Origin: Vinca minor
Lineage: Eukaryota > Streptophyta > Magnoliopsida > Gentianales > Apocynaceae
Direction of reading: 5' to 3'
NCBI GenBank assembly: GCA_026122235.1
Contig: JAOCZM010000111.1
Coordinates: 1,426,001 to 1,490,000, forward strand
Length of the DNA stretch: 64,000 bases
Each line of letters opens with the position of its first letter. Within the stretch, counting starts at the first letter, position 1. A program made the position numbers and the translations under genes. The notes under the pieces were generated by a model. The model was not told the origin of the DNA. It saw only the letters and a program-made list of their open reading frames with translations, and did not search any database. Shown here in pieces: positions 46,313-57,602 of this stretch.

Positions 46313-46438
46313 TCATCTTTATGCCTTGTGGGAACCCTTTACTGTGATTCTTGTATAGTTACTCTAAACTTCACCTTGGTTATTAAATATTCACATTTTT
46401 ACGGATAAATTAACTGTTGTTAATATAATTTTAATGAA

Positions 46439-47770
46439 GAGCAATTTGCCTATTTTAGACTTAAACAATTTATGCTTTTCGCTTTTTAGACTAAACTTTG
46501 TTTTCGACCTTTTGTACACTTAAACAATTTACGTTTACCCCGATATAGATTTTTTTTCAAATTTCCGACAAAAAACTCACCGACATGCAAAACTGTGTCG
46601 TTTTGACAGGGGTAAAAAAGTCTTTTCAGCTTTACAAAACGAATTGCTTATTTTAGACTTAAACAATTTATGCTTTTCGCTTTTTAGACTAAACTTTGTT
46701 TTCGACCTTTTGTAGACTTAAACAATTTACGGTTACACCGATATAGATTTTTCCATGTATTCTCCCCATTCTTCTCCCCCTTCTCATCCTACCACCATCT
46801 TCATCTTCTCCACCCTAACCATCATAATCACAATCAACACCATCAACATCTCCAACATCACCATCTTCTCCACCATCACATTTCTTTTTTAAGAACAACA
46901 AGGTTTTCAAATCTTCAATCCCCATATTACCTTGTTGTTTGGGGATAGCCAAATTTTTAGGATTTCGTTCCTACTTATAAATAGAATACTTATGTAACAT
47001 AAATATTGAATCGCTACATAGTAAATATCCTGGTTTGGCAGCGCCCTAGACTAGTCGATTTGGTATAACTGGGTTAACAATTTCTTGGGTATTTCTTTAT
47101 CTTTTTCGATCTCGTTTTCTCTCTCATTGTTGCTGTTTATTTCCTAACATTTAGCTGGTGACTCGATTTTATTTCTAGAGTAAAAATGACCTGCCGTTAT
47201 TGTCCTTCCATCCCATTTTCTGTTAAAAAATCGTCAAGTCGGTCATGTGCCTCACACGTGAGGCACTTTTTAAGAGTATTTCAGACATTTCAACCCAATT
47301 CTCACGAAAAAAACTTGGGTACTCAATTGTTAAAATAAAATAAATATGAATACCAAATTTAAACTAACAAAAAATTATAAACCTATCTTCTCCATTTTCA
47401 CCCCTGTCAAAACGACACAGTTTTGCATGTCGGTGAGTTTTTTGTCGAAAATTTGAAAAAAATCTATATCGGGGTACCCGTAAATTGTTTAAGTCTACAA
47501 AAGGTCGAAAACAAAGTTTAGTCTAAAAAGCGAAAAGTATAAATTGTTTAAGTTTAAAATAAGCAATTCGTTTTGTAAAGCTGAAAAGACTTTTTTACCC
47601 CTGTCAAAACGACACAGTTTTGCATGTCGGTGAGTTTTTTGTCGGAAATTTGAAAAAAATCTATATCGGGGTAAACGTAAATTGTTTAAGTCTACAAAAG
47701 GTCAAAAATAAAGTTTAGTCTAAAAAGCGAAAAGCATAAATTGTTTAAGTCTAAAATAGGCAATTCGCTC
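46439..47770. mobile_element. MULE-type element with long, internally duplicated TIRs
   Basis: A 1332-bp element starting GAGCAATTTGCCTATTTTAG and ending with the inverse (CTAAAATAGGCAATTCGCTC). Flanking 9-mers are TTTAATGAA (46430-46438) and TTTAACGAA (47771-47779), with one mismatch. Each arm carries the terminal unit twice in tandem: about 46439 and 46642 on the left, and the inverses near 47398-47570 and 47598-47770 on the right. Arm length is therefore over 300 bp. The centre (46780-47390) has CAACATCTTC-like runs and no domain I recognise. Confidence 0.75.
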
Positions 47771-48299
47771 TTTAACGAACTCACAGCCAAGCTTTTTTTC
47801 TATGGCAAGTGCCAATAACTACAGATACTGCTCTGCAAAATGTTGGAGCTAAACTACAGAATTTGGGACTAAAATTGAATGAATTTGGTTCTTTCCCAAC
47901 ACAGATATTACATATATTTACCAAACATAATCTCCAAAAATCTCGATTCCAAACAATTTGAACTGAAAAGGGAAAAAGCGAGTATGTATTTACATACATT
48001 TACATAGAAAAAAAACAGATGGCTGAATCTCCAAAACAGATGAATCTCCAAAACAAATGGCTTTTTCATACATTTACATACCCAAAACAAATATTACCAA
48101 ACAGAATCTCCAAAAATCTCGATTGCAAAAAAAATAAAATAATAATTGAACTGAAAAGGGAAAAAGGGAGTATGTATGGCTGAATCTTCGAAGTGTCAAC
48201 TTCTCTTGTAAATTAAAATGAATGGAAATCAAAGGAAATGAAAAGGGGGACAAAGAAAATATGAGAAAATAAAAAATTACAAATAAAAACCTGTCTGCC

Positions 48300-49690
48300 C
48301 TATCAATAGCAGAAGCGTCTGGGCGGCACGACGTGACGACGAGGCGTCGGAGGGGCGAACTTCAGACCGGCGAGCTTCAGAGCTGCGACGATTAGCTCAC
48401 GGGAGGCGTCGATTAGGAGTTGATCGGAGGTGGAGGTGGGCTGGGGTTTCGTGGGGAGGAGCTGTGAGGTGGTGGGAGGGGGTTTCGCGGGGAGGAGTTG
48501 TGAGGTGGTGGGTGGGGTTTCGCGGGGGAGGAATTGTGAGTATTTTTTACAAGTGTTTGAATAATTAGGGGTTTGTTTGACACAGACACGCAAAACGACG
48601 TCGCTTCATTTGGCATCCGTCGGTATTCGATCGTTAACATAGGCCGTCGTTATCATTCCATCGTTATTCTGTCGCTCTCTTAAACTAACAAAACGACGCC
48701 GTTACAGAACCAGGGATGGATTGAGGTTCAAGGGATGGAACTTGAACCAACTTGCAACTGCAAATCCAGCCATGATTTCTTATGGGCGGCAGATTACCGA
48801 CCGCATTTGTCATTTCGGTCGCTATTCGGTTGCAATGTATAAATGAAAAACGACGCCATTTGGTTGTATTAAAACACTTGTGTTATTTCGAATTTTATAA
48901 ATAAGTATAATTATTACTTGTTTGACTATTCATACGTATGTATATATATCAGTAATTGTAACTAAAATAGGCAAAATGTTTTTGTATATCCCTTAAAAAG
49001 AACTCCGTTATTTTTTTAAAAGAAAGTTATCTTAATAGCTCCCGAATTGCGACCGCTTTGACAAATTTGGTAGGTAATCGGTCGACACTTAGCTAATTAG
49101 CGACCGATTAGCGACGAACCAAGTTAAAAAATTATAAATTCGAAAACCGACATCGTTCAGAATGGGAATACGAACTAATATGAATATTTTAGTAATTATT
49201 TGGTTATTAATAATCAATTATTAAAATTTTAACTCTATCACTTAATGATTCACGTAAATGTATACACAAATGTATTACCAGAATTGTTCTGCTACGAGGC
49301 TATTTAGATATTTTATAAATAAGTATAATTATTACTTGTTTTACTATTCATATGTATGTATATATATTAGTAATAATAACTAAAATAGGCAAAATGTTTC
49401 TATATCCCTTAAAAAGAACTCCGCTATTTTTTTTAAAAAGAAAGTTATCTTAATAGCGACCGAATTGCGAGTGCTTTGATGAATTCGGTCGGTAATAGGT
49501 CGCCCCTTAGCTAATTAGCGACTGATGAGACGAATGCGGTTGCTATTCGATCGCCCATAAGATACATAGCGACTGCGAATCTTTTAAACGGTCGCTAATC
49601 GGTCGCCCAACCCTAACCCTATACCCTAAGAATGGTCGGTAGGCGGTCGCAACTCCGTCGATACATAGTCAGTTTTTTCCAAACAGAATG
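48300..49690 (-). repeat. CACTA-type terminal block I with subterminal repeats
   Basis: 48300-48600 on the minus strand resembles 52450-52680 (CGTCGATTAG, GAGGTGGTGGGAG phrases), probably the first exon and 5' region of a CACTA gene. 48590-49680 contains scattered units of GGTCGCTATTCGGTCG / CGACCGATTAGCGACC type, typical of CACTA subterminal repeats. Two roughly 150-bp segments (48885-49030 and 49310-49450) are near-duplicates. No clean CACTA terminus is visible at about 49680, so the end has been lost or replaced. Confidence 0.55.
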
Positions 49691-49920
49691 GTAAAAACTT
49701 AGTATATCCCCTACCACAATTCAACAGAAAACAGACCAAACAAATCTCAAAATCTCCAAAAAAACATACTAGTTCACTATTATACAAAAATAAAAAAATA
49801 AAAAATAAGTATGGTTCAATAATATACAAAAAAAATATACAATAGTTCAATATTATACCAAAAAAACATAACAATAGTTCAATAATATACAAAAACAAAC
49901 TACATCATCTATTGACTCCC

Positions 49921-51290
49921 CTAAACATCATCGACAGTTAAGGGATCATCGTCATAGTCTGAATCTAACTCATCATCTAGAATACTACTCAATTTAGCTT
50001 CTATCTTAGAGGCATTTAATACAATGTCCTTATTTGTTAAAATATCAGCTAAGGTACTAGCTAATGACTTGTTTCTCTTATTTTCCCTCCCCCTGTATTC
50101 CCTTTCTTGCTCGTCAAACTTTTTCTTCCACTTTGTTTCCATTATTTTCAATTTTTGTTCCATTATTTCCACTTGGCTACCTCGCTTCATTGCCTTGACC
50201 ATATCGGAGAACGAATGAGTCCTTGAACACGTCCCTTTTGTAGTCCACCTGCTGCCTCAGTTGAAAGCGCAATATAAGTCGGCAAATCCGGAGGAGGCTG
50301 ACCTACTTGAGTTGCTTCGTTTGCGGCGTCGTGATAAACCGCATGGAACACCCCCTGTCAAATAAAATGTCAGGTTAATACATTTATCACAGTAAATAAC
50401 TAATATAAAAAAGGTTGGAACATGAATGAAATACATACGGATAAGCTGTCTAGAATCTTCATCAACCCATTCGCCTTTCTTTGGGCCAATATGGTGTTGA
50501 TGCATCCAATCGTAACTAGCCGGGAATGGGATTGCATGTCCGACCTTTTTTTCCTGTTAACAAAAATTTTAAAACATTAAATACGTACATAAAACACATA
50601 AAAATATATGAATGTGAACCGTAATATAAGTAACAGCCTCTCGGTGCTCAATGTGGCTCAGTGAATCGCCCGTGTGCTTCATCGGGCCTTTGCCACCCCT
50701 CCCTTCCTTCAGGGTTTTTTATGCCTGTACAGACTTAGCAACAAAAGCCGGAGTTTCCCAATACGCTTGAAGTCGCGCCCAGTCGGTCTCACAAACCCAT
50801 TTGGGCCTCTTATCTTTCTTCCTCGTGTCACTCATAATACCGCTGAGTTTCCTCTTAAGTAAGGCACGCCAACCTAACTTGACTCCTGCCTCATGCTCAG
50901 GAGCCCATCGATACCTTTTCTGTATTTTGAAATAATGTTAGATAATTAAATTCGAAGACTTGTAAATTCAAACTTAGTTGCTTATTTATCAAAGTAGGTT
51001 GCAGGAGAATACGAGTATCTAGTTTTCTCGCATCTTCACTAAGTACTCGGTATCGATCGTCGTCGGTGGGGACAAGTAGGTCGATGAGTCGTCGATCCCT
51101 GCTACCGGCGATAGACTCGAGTGGCGCAGTGCGACGTAGATGCATCCCGAGATACATGTGCATCAACAGTCTGTGACGGAGGTGTCGTACCAGGCTCGGG
51201 GGCAGATGGCAGTGTTGACCGAAAATCAGATGATGAACCTAGCTGGGAGGTAAGGCCGCAACAGACGCCGGTGGCGAACCAAATGGTAAG
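49921..51290 (-). pseudogene. Ptta/En/Spm-family plant transposase ORF, decayed
   Basis: Minus-strand pieces: 50660-50930 reads RYRWAPEHEAGVKLGWRALL, MSDTRKKDKRPKWVCETDWA and HTGDSLSHIEHREAV, which fits the PF03004 plant transposase (Ptta/En/Spm) found as the second protein of CACTA elements. One TAA interrupts it after KSVQA. 50257-50505 continues with HHIGPKKGEWVDEDS. 49921-50202 is a coiled-coil-like end with EIMEQKLKIMETKWKKKFDE and an acidic C-terminus, DDELDSDYDDDPL. An N-terminal P/S-rich part is near 51000-51290. Intron-like breaks separate the blocks. Such proteins are thought to bind subterminal repeats, which fits the arrays on both sides. Confidence 0.75.
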
Positions 51291-52440
51291 GACACTCGAA
51301 TACTTTTATTTGGAGGCATCTCTGAAATTCACATTACAACACGAATCGTCAAATGATATATCAGATTATGAAGTTTGGACAAATTGCAAAGGGTTGACCT
51401 TAAGACAACAATTATCAAGAGTATTTAATTCACTAAAATAAAGAGAAGGGAATGTTTTATGACATGCATCCTATGAGGCAAAGACTATTCATGATATTAG
51501 TTCTATGTTTAACATATAAGTCTAAATTAGAACTACTTAGCAAAAAAAAAGTCTAAATTAGAACTATTTTCACATATAAGTCTAAATTTTGCAGTTGACC
51601 AAAGCATAAAAGCCAAAGTAGGGTCAAATCTAACACAAAGTTAATTTTGCCGTAGCTCTTCTTTTGGTAAAGTTTGTGCATTGGTTCCCATGTTTCTTTT
51701 GCAGTTTGAAGATTCATTAATCCAATCGAGGATTTTATAAGGGGATGGTACGATTTTTGTTGTTGACATTGTATTCATGAGAAGTTCATGTGGAAATCAA
51801 GAAATGCAGGTAATACATAAACCTGAAATGGGGTCTTGACAAGCAAGAAATAGTTGAATCATTTTTTCTTTTGAAATTTTTTATTATCAGGGAAGGAAAC
51901 AAAAGTTTGAATCTAAAACTTATAATTTCGAGTACAAATTGTACACCAATTGCTTCAATCCCAAATTAAAAACCAGACCACAGAAAAACTGAGGATGCAT
52001 TCTGCAAAATTCAAGTACCATGAGGTTAATGTTTATGGTGGAAATGGATAAAATATCTCTATTTCGTTCCAAATTGAATAGCCAATTTTCTATTCCCATT
52101 CAAAAACAAAGATGATGATTCCAAACACTATAAATCTAACACAAAATTAATTTTAAAAAATATCAGAAACACTATAAATCTAACACAAAATAAAGATGAT
52201 GAATAGCCATTTTTCACAGAAACACTCTAAATCAAACACTGTAAAAGTAAAAAATCTCAGAAACACTATAAATCTAACACAAAATTAATTTCAAATACTC
52301 AACTTATTTCTGTAAGGATAGAAATGTGATGAGCAAGCAAAATCTCAGTCCAATTCAGAGGAATAACGAATTGGAACACAAAATTAATTTAACACAAACT
52401 AAAGTTGTCAAAACTCAAACCCAAAATCTCAGTCCAATTT
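51291..52440. other. AT-rich part of the CACTA block, no gene recognised
   Basis: AT-rich sequence with repeated TCAGAAACACTATAAATCTAACACAAAA phrases at about 52125-52285 (three copies). No domain recognised. Confidence 0.4.
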
Positions 52441-52799
52441 TGCAGTTGAATATGCATTACCTGAACGAATGCGTTAGAGGCGGCGTCGGAGCTGCGTCGA
52501 TTAGTTAACAGGAAGATGTGTCGGGCAACGTCGATTAGGTCGTCGGGCCGGAGTATGAGGTGATTTGAAGGTGGGGGTGCCCGCCCGGAGTAAGCTGGTG
52601 GCCGGCCGATGTGAGATGGTGGACTCCGATTTTGGGTTTCTAGGGGAGAGGTGTGAGATGGTGAACGAGCTAATGTGTTGTGACGTCGTTTCGATGGTTT
52701 CGGTCGTTGGCCTTAGTAGCGCATTGCGCGGAATGGTGGTTTGGGAAACGCACGAAACGGCGTCACTTTATGTCCTTCATCTATAACTTGAGAAATATA

Positions 52800-53290
52800 C
52801 ACCATTATGTATTCCGTCGGTATTCGGTCGTTAACGGTGAGCAAAACGACGGCATTTTAATTAATTTTAAACCTTAATTTTTTAAAAGAAATAAAACATC
52901 AAAACGACGTCGTTTTGACGCCGTTATGTATTCCGTCGATATTCGGTCGTTAACATCCGTTGGTATTCGGTCGTTAACGGTGAACAAAATGACGACGTTT
53001 TAATTAATTTTAAACCTTAGTTTTTTAAAAGAAATAAAACATCAAAACGACGTCGTTTTGATGCCGTTATGTTTTCCGTCGTTAACTTTCGTCGGTGTTC
53101 GATCGTTAACGGTAAACAAAATGATGGCTTTTTAATTAATTTTAAACCTTAATTTTTTAAAAGAAATAAAACATCAAAACGACGTCGTTTTGACACCGTT
53201 ATGCATTCCGTCGGTATTCGGTCGTTAACATCCGTTGGTATTTGGTCGTTAACGGTGAACAAAACGACGGCGTTTTAATTTGGTCAACGG
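52800..53290. repeat. Subterminal tandem array with 20-bp palindromes
   Basis: Units of about 130-145 bp repeat three to four times. Each contains TCCGTCGGTATTCGGTCGTTAAC, a TTTTAATTAATTTTAAACCTTA stretch and the perfect palindrome TCAAAACGACGTCGTTTTGA. The palindromes lie at 52899-52918, 53042-53061 and 53174-53193. This is the density of repeats expected next to a CACTA end, where a TNPA-like protein binds. Confidence 0.8.
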
Positions 53291-53403
53291 GACCGATATG
53301 GCCGACTCAGTAGCGATGAAATTGCGACCAATTATTTTTTGGTTTCCATTCGGTCGCTATTCGATCTTTAAATTAGTGACTGAAAATTTTGGCCGCTATT
53401 TAA

Positions 53404-53419
53404 CTGTTTTCTTGTAGTG
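53404..53419 (-). other. CACTA terminal inverted repeat (right end)
   Basis: CTGTTTTCTTGTAGTG is the inverse of the canonical CACTACAAGAAAACAG terminus of En/Spm elements. The CACTA block therefore ends at 53419, with GTA as the likely 3-bp duplication to its right. The matching left terminus was not found in the window. Confidence 0.8.
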
Positions 53420-53931
53420 GTAATGGTCTAGCTAAATGGTTAGGTAGACCTTTTCTAAGGCTTAATGCCCATTTTCAAAGGGTAGGAGATCCGTTGGAAT
53501 TCCACCTTCCTCATGTAGCTCCCGATATTGATTAATAATATCACTTTCTTTTTGAAAAAAAACAACTTTTGTAATATAGAAAACAAATAAAAAAATTTAG
53601 GATTTCAAATAAACAGTTTAGTGTCCAGCGAAGCCAGCACAGATGACGGCAAAAAACACCAAACTATGCGATACCTCCCTCATAAATAAAAAAAAACAAC
53701 TTACGAGTAATTTTTCCGTCCCAAAATATACATTCTCGAATTTTCTTTTCCCCAAATATTCTTGAAATTAGTATACTTTAATGACATTTTTCATGACAAA
53801 ATAAATATCCTATGATGACAATAAATGCTTAGATTCATGATCTTTTTATTTTTATTTTTAGGAGAAATAGATATCCATGCATTGATATCAGAAAGTACAC
53901 ATGGTAAAAGGAAATCTGGAGCATCTCCAAA
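53420..53931. other. Intergenic DNA right of the CACTA end
   Basis: AT-rich; a degenerate Stowaway-like half (TTTTTCCGTCCCAAAATATA) lies near 53710. No gene seen. Confidence 0.35.
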
Positions 53932-54316
53932 CTATTGAGACGTGGACCTATTCCTCGTAGCTAATTTTGTCAATACATTAATAGTGAAATTACAAGACCC
54001 ATGAACATAGTAAATACGGGCAAGAAATTGCCCTAGTATATTTTTGACAAAGCTAACAATATGATATGTAGAGGAGAGATCTTCATCCCTCTGAATGATT
54101 CTATTTACTAGACCTTGACAGCCACTTTGTATTTCACACGAGAATAAACTTTGTTCTTGAATGAATATGACTTTCAAGAATTGCTAAAATCTCGGCATGT
54201 TCTGGGCTTGGGGAAATGGCTAAGAAACTGGAGAAACCTGTTACGAAAACTCCACTATGGTCTCGCGATAAGAAAGAAATTCGGATTCCCAATAAAATAG
54301 CAGCGAAATAAAACAT
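53932..54316 (-). pseudogene. RNase H-like domain fragment (RVT_3 type)
   Basis: Minus strand, two overlapping frames. 54134-54316 reads SRDHSGVFVTGFSSFLAISP then PEHAEILAILES, the first half of the plant RNase H-like domain found in LINE-derived and non-LTR polyproteins. 53932-54177 continues with IQSGCQGLVNRIIQRDED and a VHGSCNFTINVLTKLATRN helix, the C-terminal half. A frameshift lies between the two. No RT is attached, so it is an isolated remnant. Confidence 0.6.
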
Positions 54317-54593
54317 GTAATTAGTTTCTTACTATAATCATCACGAGTAACAACCAGTTAGTTTTGACAGGATTAGTACATTTTCAATACGAAGAACATA
54401 AACAGTTTCTTTTTTGGGTGTAGTTGAATTCACAAGAAAGAATTTGACGTTGTCAATCCACTGCCTCTACGGTATCCACACGATCGCTTGGATAAACGTT
54501 CTACCTTCTAGCGCTAGCCAGAAAAGTGAAAAACAAAGACTTGAAGACAATTCTTCAAAATAGTTCTTTTTTATAACTAAAGGAAGAACAAAA

Positions 54594-54641
<48 letters not shown>

Positions 54642-54945
54642 TATTTTTTTCTCTTGTTTTGAGTTGTCTTACCACCAAAACATTAGGACAAGAAAGTTAT
54701 AAAGTGCTGGTGGTTTATTCCATAATAAACCACCAAATCCTAACCAACAACCTCTTCCAACTCCTTAACTTCCGTTTTTCCTGAATCCGGTTCAACAGAC
54801 TGGTTCGTTTCAATTGATCAATTCAACCAATCCGATATTTGTCTGCCCAATCCAATTGATCATAGAGTGTGACCCATTAGGTATTTGTAATGTTGGTCGT
54901 GACATCAAGTTGTCAACAATAATGAGCGATATCTAGCAACACATT
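54317..54945. other. Possible diverged LTR and (GA)n tract
   Basis: The stretch 54455-54545 (CCTCTACGGTATCCACACGATCG, then AGCGCTAGCC) resembles the conserved ACCGGTATCCACGCGACG...GCTAGCTC block of the main Copia LTR. It may be an older, related LTR in reverse orientation belonging to the pol fragment on its right. A (GA)n tract occupies 54595-54638. Borders are not definable. Confidence 0.35.
54595..54638. repeat. (GA)n microsatellite
   Basis: About 22 GA units. Confidence 0.9.
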
Positions 54946-54949
54946 ATTA

Positions 54950-55827
54950 CTGCCCAATATATAGCTGGCTTCGCCTAAGTCCTACATAGAGAAACATTTC
55001 CCCAACCAAACCTTTACAGATTCCAAGGTTGGAATGTCATTCCCAGTGAGTAGTATGCCATCTACATATAATACCAGGAACACAATACAATTTCCACTGA
55101 CCTTCTTATAAACACAAGGTGTATATTCGTTTCTAATGAAACCAAACTCTCATACGACATCATTAAAACGTTTGTTCCCGCTTTTTAGAAGTTTTCTTTA
55201 GTCCATAAATGGACCGTTTTAGCTTTCATACTTTACCGGCATTTTCAAGATCGACAAAACCACCAGGTTGTGTCATGTACATGTCCTCTTCAAGGTTTCT
55301 ATTAAGGAAAGTTGTTTTGACATCCATTTGCCATATCTCATAATCATAGTATGCAGCTATTGCAAGCCAGATCCTTATGGATTGAAACATTACTACTAGG
55401 GAAAAAGTTTCATCATAGTCAATACCATGAATCTGTTTGAAACCCTTGTAGGTTTGTATGTTTCCATCAATGTCGGTATTAAGCTTAAAAACCCACTTGC
55501 ACCCTATGTGAGTTACCCTTTCAGGTAGATCAACCAAGATCCATACTTGGTTAGTATACATGGAACCCATTTCAGACCTTATGGCTTCAATCTATTTATC
55601 GAATCTGGACCAGTAATTGCTTGTTTGTAGGTTGTAGGCTCATCATGATCAACAAACATAACACCACTATGTTCTGTTAGGAGAAATCCAAATATCTCTG
55701 GTGATCTGTGAGTTCCACTAGACCTACTCAATTCTTTTTTTTCTTTTTCTTGAACTGGCTCTTCTTGCACAACTATTTGTGGAGCTGGTGTAACACATAA
55801 GATCCTCAAGAGAATGAAGATGATCAA
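54950..55827 (-). pseudogene. Copia reverse transcriptase fragment, second family
   Basis: Minus strand. 55579-55827 is the integrase-RT linker, with SGTHRSPEIFGFLL and DHDEPTTYKQAI. 55226-55570 is the RT N-terminus, with MGSMYTNQVWILVDLPERV, CKWVFKLNTDIDGNIQTYKG, HGIDYDETFS, EIWQMDVKTTFLNRN and MYMTQPGGFV. After GKV a stop interrupts, and RT sequence continues frameshifted toward 54950. A deletion after TYKG removes several residues. It differs from the main family. It lies next to LTR H, but no primer site or gag is between them. Confidence 0.8.
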
Positions 55828-55880
55828 GTAAAGATAAGCAAAGTCAAGGGATCATATATGCAAAGCTTGTAAGATCAATT

Positions 55881-56743
55881 TGAAGGGATTCATTGGGCTG
55901 AAACTCGTTCCAAACACCCATGGATCCTCCCCTGAAGGATCCGCTCATATGAAACAATTCAAAAAACAGCAATAAAGAACTTACTTTCTTGGATTCAAGA
56001 AGCTACTTCTTGAATGGAGGATGACGTTTCTTGGATTCTTTGCTGCCACCAACGGAATTCCCTTTGCGGAATGTCCCTCTACCGAGTATCCACGCGACGA
56101 AACGGGCAGCGATTGCTAGCTCTTCGTCTTTCTGAGTTTCGGAATTATGAGAGAAAAGGGAGACCAAAAACTGAAATCAGATTTCAGAGAGTTGGTGATT
56201 TTCGGCTAGAAAATTCATTGGCTAGGGTTTCGGCCAAGAGATCATTATATAAGGTATGAGATTTTGTTCCCACAACTAACTTTCACATCCTCAACTCCTC
56301 TCGGCAGTGGGAGTCCTCAACTCCCACGTCCACTAGACTTTCGCTGGTAGTGGGAGTCATTATCGGATAATAACTCCCACGTAATCCCAGCTATAGGTAA
56401 AATACCGAAATTGCCCCTATCTCTAATTCGAATAATAAACACTTTATTATTTTCGAAAAATGAATGTCGATACAAATGAACCTAGACACATTCTAGATTC
56501 ATCGAATCTGACATGAAGCTCGTTAGCTCGCTCTATGCGTGTGACCCTGTAGGTTCATCTCACAATGGCAATGAAAACACACTTAGTAGTAGTGTGAGTT
56601 CATAAATCACAAGCGGTCCCTAGCAGGACATTGTGACTACCCAAAGTGAATGAATATACAACGGAACCTAATATCAATCCACTATTTAATCCCTTTGTCT
56701 CGCGATATCCTAATTAAGCATAAGGCATGGTGGTCGTCACCCT
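55881..56743 (-). repeat. Copia LTR copy H, truncated
   Basis: Reverse-oriented 3' portion of the main LTR family: it starts TGAAGGGATTCATTGGG at 55881 and is cut off at GTCGTCACCCT at 56743. A TATA-like ATTATATAAGG is near 56243. The 5' half is absent, and the next sequence is the NUP43-like fragment. Confidence 0.85.
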
Positions 56744-57375
56744 GATTTTTAAAACCAAAAGGAACCGGGTATTGAACAAAAGAACCCGAAGTTCCCACCG
56801 GGTTTGATGACGATGCACAAAAAGAGTCAAAAGGCCGCGTCAGTGAAGCTCCGCCACTCTATAGTGAAAAACCACTCCCTAAACCCTACCGGAAAATGAC
56901 ACTCACCACTACAACCACCACCACCATTCTTACGTTTTCCAAATCCACCGCCTCCCTCAAGACCATTACATAGATGCCCTCCGTTGGCTTCCTCAAATCT
57001 CTACCTACCACCGCCAAATAGCCTTAGCCACATTTGATTCGAACACCTCCACTTCCTCTCTTCAAACTTTTGCCTTTACCACCTCAAATTCATCTCCAAA
57101 CCTCACTCTTCAAGCTTCTCAACAAATTCAATTAAGAATTACATCTTTAAAGTCCCTTTTAACTCATCAATCATCAAAACCCTTAATTGTAGCTTCAACT
57201 TTTAATGGGTCTTTGTTATTCTTAACTGTTGATTTGCTTGATGATGGGACATTGGATTTTGAATTCTTAGTTAATGAAAAGGGGTTTTGTTCTGGACCCG
57301 TTTCGGGGGATTGATTTGAGTGAAAATGGACATTAATGTGTTAGTGTTGGGAAGGATGTGTTTGTGGCAACTGCT
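56744..57375 (+). pseudogene. NUP43-like nucleoporin N-terminal fragment
   Basis: From about 56896 the sequence encodes VFQIHRLPQDHYIDALRWLP, QISTYHRQIALATFDSNTST and, further on, SKPLIVASTFNGSLLFLTVD, then VNEKGFCSGPVSG. This resembles the first WD-repeat region of plant NUP43, an outer-ring component of the Nup107-160 nuclear pore complex. An ATG near 56896 is one base out of frame. Near 57310 the frame shifts to GIDLSENGH, a stop, CVSVGKD, which again fits NUP43. The fragment stops at about 57375, where MULE-type terminal sequence begins. It covers roughly the first third of the expected protein. Recognition is by eye and moderately sure. Confidence 0.5.
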
Positions 57376-57602
57376 TTTGGCTACTTTTGCTCGAAAATCC
57401 GTTCTCGATTGGGAATGGATTTGTGGAATCCGTTCTACGCTGACGTGGCTAGGCGCGTTAAAAAAATGTCAAATCAGTCGAGAACGGATCATTTCAGAAC
57501 AGATTTGGCAAATCCGTTCATGCCAAAAATGTTGTGTAAAAAAAAACAATGTCATGGTTGGTCCCATTATACCAAATCATGGCTAGTCTAAAGCCAAGCC
57601 CC
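57376..57602. mobile_element. MULE-type right terminus next to the NUP43-like fragment
   Basis: The region contains inverted AATCCGTTCTCGA / TCGAGAACGGAT units, CGCTGACGTGGC and TTAAAAAAATGTC. It ends in CTAGTCTAAAGCCAAGCCCC, parallel to the CAGTCTAATGCAAACCCC end of the PMD MULE. The left counterpart is missing because LTR H is cut off directly before the cargo. It may be a Pack-MULE carrying a captured gene piece. The 9 bp after it are ATTGTTGTG. Confidence 0.5.

Noticed and set aside
48303..48640. Proline/threonine-rich repeat frames
   Set aside because: Two phases are open over a short C-rich repeat; this fits low-complexity CACTA 5' sequence rather than a recognisable protein.
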